A stretch of DNA of 64,000 nucleotides from Phycisphaerales bacterium UBA7800 (GTDB lineage Bacteria > Planctomycetota > Phycisphaerae > Phycisphaerales > Phycisphaeraceae): assembly GCA_002480565.1 (NCBI GenBank), contig DLCK01000028.1, positions 1-64,000 on the forward strand, written 5' to 3'. The notes beneath the pieces are model-generated. The model was given only the letters and a program-made list of their open reading frames with translations, was not told the DNA's origin and made no database searches. Below are positions 61,102 to 64,000 of the stretch, one piece after another; within the stretch, counting starts at the first letter, position 1; every line of letters begins with the position of its first letter. The position numbers and the translations under genes were made by a program.

Positions 61102-63443
61102 AAGTGAGTAAGAAGTTGAAGCGATATCTATTTGTCATGTTGATGACCTGTTTATGCTTATCCATGTCTGCCTATGGCCAATCATCAACCCAAATCATTG
61201 AACGCAACGGTTGGGATTATGACCGTGCCAGTTTGGAATGGCCTCAATGGGTTGATGTCCAAAAAGAGAAGAAACAAGGGGCTTTACGCGGTTCGATTGG
61301 CTATACCGAATTTGATGTTCAGATTCCAACTACTGGATGGTATGAGCTATGGGAAGGAGGCGTCCCCGTTGAATGGAGTCGAAGCCTGTACGTGGATGGT
61401 AAGCCAATGTTTGTTGAAACCATTGGCAGCCCCGATGATGTTTTGCCACTGGCCGAACGTCGCAAACAGAAGTTGGATTTCAAAGAAATCAATCTCTTTC
61501 TGGAAGCTGGTAAGCATACCCTGCGTTTTGAAAGACTTGGTTTTCCTGGCGTATTACCATCTAAATGGCAATTACGTCCATCTTCTGAAAGTGTCAGTCA
61601 TCGCATTTTGGGACAAGTCGTCAGTCCCCGCATAGTGAATCCCGGGCAGTCAGTGACCTTGGAAATAACCAGTTCATCTCCAAAACAAACCAACTGTCAA
61701 ATTATCCTTCACGAAATCATCACGGGTCAATCGGTCAATGGGCCGGAAGTTGAGCTTAAAACCAGTGAGCAACCTGTTACTCAAAAAGTTGAAGTCCAAC
61801 TCCCCAAGTCCGGTTTGTATTTGGTGACTGCACTCATTGATGGTAAGAAGCTGCGTCCTGCTGATATGAAAATTGGTTATGTGATGGCCACCACTTTGGA
61901 GAAAGAAAAGGATGATCAAACAACGATCACCAAGCTCTCTCTTAATGGCTTATTCACTGATGGTGTGGTGTTACAACGGGACAAACCCTTGCCGATTTGG
62001 GGACTCGCACCAACAGGGCAAACCGTTACGGTGACTTTGGCGGATCAATCCCAAACGACTACTGCAAATGAACAAGGTCATTGGAAAGTCACCTTTAAAC
62101 CGCTTTCTGCTGGCGGGCCACATACATTGGTTGCGACTTGTGATACCCAAAAGATCACCCGCAAAGATGTCCTGGTGGGTGAGGTTTGGCTGCTTTCAGG
62201 TCAATCCAATATGGGCGGGCCAATCCTGCAATGTATTGGTGGTAAGGATGCAGCAAGTCAAGCGAACATGCCCAACGTTCGGCTTGGTTTTGTGTACCCC
62301 AATGGTGAAGCTGGGCAGATGCGTGATGTCGGTTGGATGAAAGCCGTTGCTCATGATGGTAATCCAGCGCATGTTAAACGTTGGATCGCCATCCACTTTG
62401 CCTTTGCCAAGAAGATTCACGAAACACTTAACGTCCCCGTCGGACTCATCGCTGCCAATCGTGGGGGGACCTTGATTTCCACATGGGTTCCCGAAGAGAC
62501 GGCGCAAACGGATCCAGCTTACAAAGGGTTCAACGAGCAATTCTGGGAATACAATGCACCAGCCAATCGTCAGAACCGTTACATCGTCAAGCTTGTTTCG
62601 GAAGTTCGCAAATGGAAAAGCAAGTACGAAAAAGCCCCCGCAGACAAGAAGCCAACTGCACCCAAACTCCGTGCAGATATGTCTTGGCGCAACCGTCCGG
62701 GCCAGCATTACCATGGCCTGATTCAACCCAGTGCTCCCTTTGCGATGCGTGGTGTGCTTTGGTATCAAGGTGAGTCTGACAGCAAGATGTCAGCGATCTA
62801 TCCTGCCAAGTTCAAACGCCTGATGGCTGATTGGCGTAAGGCGTGGGATGAACCCAAACTGCCTTTTATCACCGTGCAGATTTCCTATGGCTCGGGGCGT
62901 TTTGATGATGGCCAGCCGGGCGTGGAATTTGGTGCAGAGATGCGACAAATGCAACTGGAATGCGCCAAACTGCCTGATACCTATATGGTGGTCAGCCATG
63001 ATTTGATGCGACCTGAGGACAATGTACATTACCTTGATAAATTGCCCGTCGGCGATCGCCTTGCTCTTGCTGCTTTGGCGGAAATCTATGGCAAGGATAT
63101 TGTCTATCAAGGTCCCATGTTTGAAAAAATCTCTGTAGACAACCACAAAGCCATTCTCCATTTTTCTCATACCCATGGCGGACTTAAAGTCAAAGGTGAA
63201 ACACTCAACGGATTCTCCATCGCTGGTGCGGATCGTCAATGGCATTGGGCCAAAGCACATGTTGATGGTCAGACCGTGATTGTGCAAAGTGATGCTGTCG
63301 CCAAGCCTGTTGCGGTACGATATGGTTGGTCAGGATATCGCAATGCGAATCTGTTTAATGGGGCCGGGTTGCCTGCTCCAACATTCCGCACTGATGATTG
63401 GCCCCTTGCAAGTGATGGCAATGAATTTACTTCAAGTGACTAA
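61098..63443 (+). CDS. Secreted sialate O-acetylesterase-like protein with shared N-terminal module
   Basis: A 781-residue exported protein starting at GTG 61098 (overlapping the fucosidase stop). Signal peptide 1-27. Residues ~30-165 are the same module as in the 46657 and 50838 proteins (IIERNGWDYDRASLEWPQW; TTGWYELWEGGVP; LEAGKHTLRFERLGFPG). From ~285 follows an SGNH esterase of the SASA type: nucleophile S370 in WLLSGQSNMGG, later GVLWYQGESD and the His block DNVHYLDKLPVGDRLAL. SASA enzymes remove O-acetyl groups from sugars. Confidence 0.85.
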   Translation: MKVSKKLKRYLFVMLMTCLCLSMSAYGQSSTQIIERNGWDYDRASLEWPQWVDVQKEKKQGALRGSIGYTEFDVQIPTTGWYELWEGGVPVEWSRSLYVDGKPMFVETIGSPDDVLPLAERRKQKLDFKEINLFLEAGKHTLRFERLGFPGVLPSKWQLRPSSESVSHRILGQVVSPRIVNPGQSVTLEITSSSPKQTNCQIILHEIITGQSVNGPEVELKTSEQPVTQKVEVQLPKSGLYLVTALIDGKKLRPADMKIGYVMATTLEKEKDDQTTITKLSLNGLFTDGVVLQRDKPLPIWGLAPTGQTVTVTLADQSQTTTANEQGHWKVTFKPLSAGGPHTLVATCDTQKITRKDVLVGEVWLLSGQSNMGGPILQCIGGKDAASQANMPNVRLGFVYPNGEAGQMRDVGWMKAVAHDGNPAHVKRWIAIHFAFAKKIHETLNVPVGLIAANRGGTLISTWVPEETAQTDPAYKGFNEQFWEYNAPANRQNRYIVKLVSEVRKWKSKYEKAPADKKPTAPKLRADMSWRNRPGQHYHGLIQPSAPFAMRGVLWYQGESDSKMSAIYPAKFKRLMADWRKAWDEPKLPFITVQISYGSGRFDDGQPGVEFGAEMRQMQLECAKLPDTYMVVSHDLMRPEDNVHYLDKLPVGDRLALAALAEIYGKDIVYQGPMFEKISVDNHKAILHFSHTHGGLKVKGETLNGFSIAGADRQWHWAKAHVDGQTVIVQSDAVAKPVAVRYGWSGYRNANLFNGAGLPAPTFRTDDWPLASDGNEFTSSD

Positions 63444-63458
63444 TTTTGGGAACGCAGT

Positions 63459-64000
63459 ATGAATCAGTTTGAAACGCCGGTTTTTGCAAATGTTCAGGAA
63501 CATCGCCTCGCATGTCGCAAGGGACAATACAGCGGTCCGACGGGTGGGGTGATCCCTGAAAATGTGTTGTGTAATCTTGTGGTGTTGCCTCAATCGGAAG
63601 CTTATGATTTTCTGGTCTACTGCATGCGCAATCCCAAGCCTTGTCCTGTGATTGAAGTGTTTGATCCGGGGGATCCGATTTCAAAGTTTGCAGCACCGGG
63701 GGCAGACATGCGTACGGATTTATCTCGGTACGCAGTCTCACGGTTTGGTGAATCCCAAGGAACCTGCACAGATATTACCGAGCTATGGGCTCAGGACAGT
63801 GTGGCATTACTGATGGGATCGAGTCTGACATTTGATCATGCATTGCAACGTGCAGGCGTTAAGGCATCACCGGAAGTCTGGGTGCTTAAGACCTCGATTC
63901 AGACTCAAAAGGCAGGGCGATTTTCCGGTCCGCTGATTGTGACGATGCGTTGGATGACATCTACCCAGGCGATCATTGCCACACAGTTGACCGCTCGCTT
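63459..64000 (+). CDS. DUF1445 (YcsI/D-glutamate cyclase-like) protein, 3' end outside the window
   Basis: The frame opens at ATG 63459, 15 bases after the esterase stop codon, and is open to the window edge (180 residues seen). The motif order is that of DUF1445 (putative hydro-lyase / YcsI, D-glutamate cyclase family): CRKGQYSGPTGGVIPENVLC, then NLVVLPQSEAYDFLVYCMRN and PKPCPVIEVFDPGDP. This family is usually part of small carbon-acid or D-amino acid metabolism operons. Its place here is either the end of the glycan operon or a separate gene. Confidence 0.8.
   Translation, partial: MNQFETPVFANVQEHRLACRKGQYSGPTGGVIPENVLCNLVVLPQSEAYDFLVYCMRNPKPCPVIEVFDPGDPISKFAAPGADMRTDLSRYAVSRFGESQGTCTDITELWAQDSVALLMGSSLTFDHALQRAGVKASPEVWVLKTSIQTQKAGRFSGPLIVTMRWMTSTQAIIATQLTAR

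Noticed and set aside
1..64000. CRISPR array, rRNA, IS element or prophage
   Set aside because: No regularly spaced repeats, transposase, integrase or rRNA signature was seen. The repeat families found are short dispersed intergenic elements.

Overview
The window looks like a chromosome segment from a Planctomycetota bacterium, most likely class Phycisphaerae. The evidence is three type IV pilin-like secreted proteins that carry both an FTLIELLVVISI pilin signal and a C-terminal H-x9-DG motif, unaccompanied sulfatases and glycosidases under LacI/IclR control, and a FlgI-like lipoprotein with HEAT-like repeats. Taxonomy is inferred from gene content only.

Layout. 1-6.9 kb: housekeeping genes (rimO, a Pro-rich lipoprotein, rho, a sugar isomerase) and a small zinc-ribbon gene framed by inverted copies of an intergenic repeat. 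6.9-11.1 kb: a compact stress/envelope cluster. Two divergent operons each start at an excellent sigma-54 promoter, with a pair of palindromic enhancer-like sites between them, and a sigma-54 activator gene follows. The operons encode DUF1328, YflT-like, DUF883-like and holin-like proteins on one side, and PRC-barrel, entericidin and a small acidic lipoprotein on the other. 11.3-17.7 kb: LacI regulator, pilin-like protein and a tandem pair of GH71-like secreted glycosidases. 17.7-25.2 kb: YpdA-like oxidoreductase, FlgI-like lipoprotein and SMC. 25.2-29.3 kb: LacI regulator divergent from a GH-A clan glycosidase and a second pilin-like protein. 29.3-32.5 kb: a cytochrome bd-like two-subunit oxidoreductase with a fused cytochrome c domain, then a VapBC toxin-antitoxin pair. 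32.5-39.2 kb: a TetR(CecR-like)-TolC-adaptor-RND efflux operon whose adaptor gene carries a one-base frameshift. 39.4-64 kb: a large carbohydrate-utilisation locus with IclR, two sulfatases, two LacI regulators, a third pilin-like protein, two giant secreted modular proteins, a mutarotase-like protein, a Gfo/Idh/MocA oxidoreductase, a GH29 alpha-L-fucosidase, a sialate O-acetylesterase-like protein and the start of a DUF1445 (YcsI/D-glutamate cyclase-like) gene.

How the parts may work together. The 39-64 kb locus would fit breakdown of a sulfated, acetylated, fucose-containing glycan such as algal fucoidan. The large modular proteins are predicted to be exported, while the fucosidase, both sulfatases and the oxidoreductase lack signal peptides, so later steps appear to be cytoplasmic. 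The combination LacI regulator + pilin-like H-x9-DG protein + secreted glycosidase occurs three times in 64 kb and is the most system-like pattern here. Self-palindromic operators sit at the promoters of several regulator genes. No rRNA, tRNA, CRISPR array, prophage or insertion sequence was recognised by eye.
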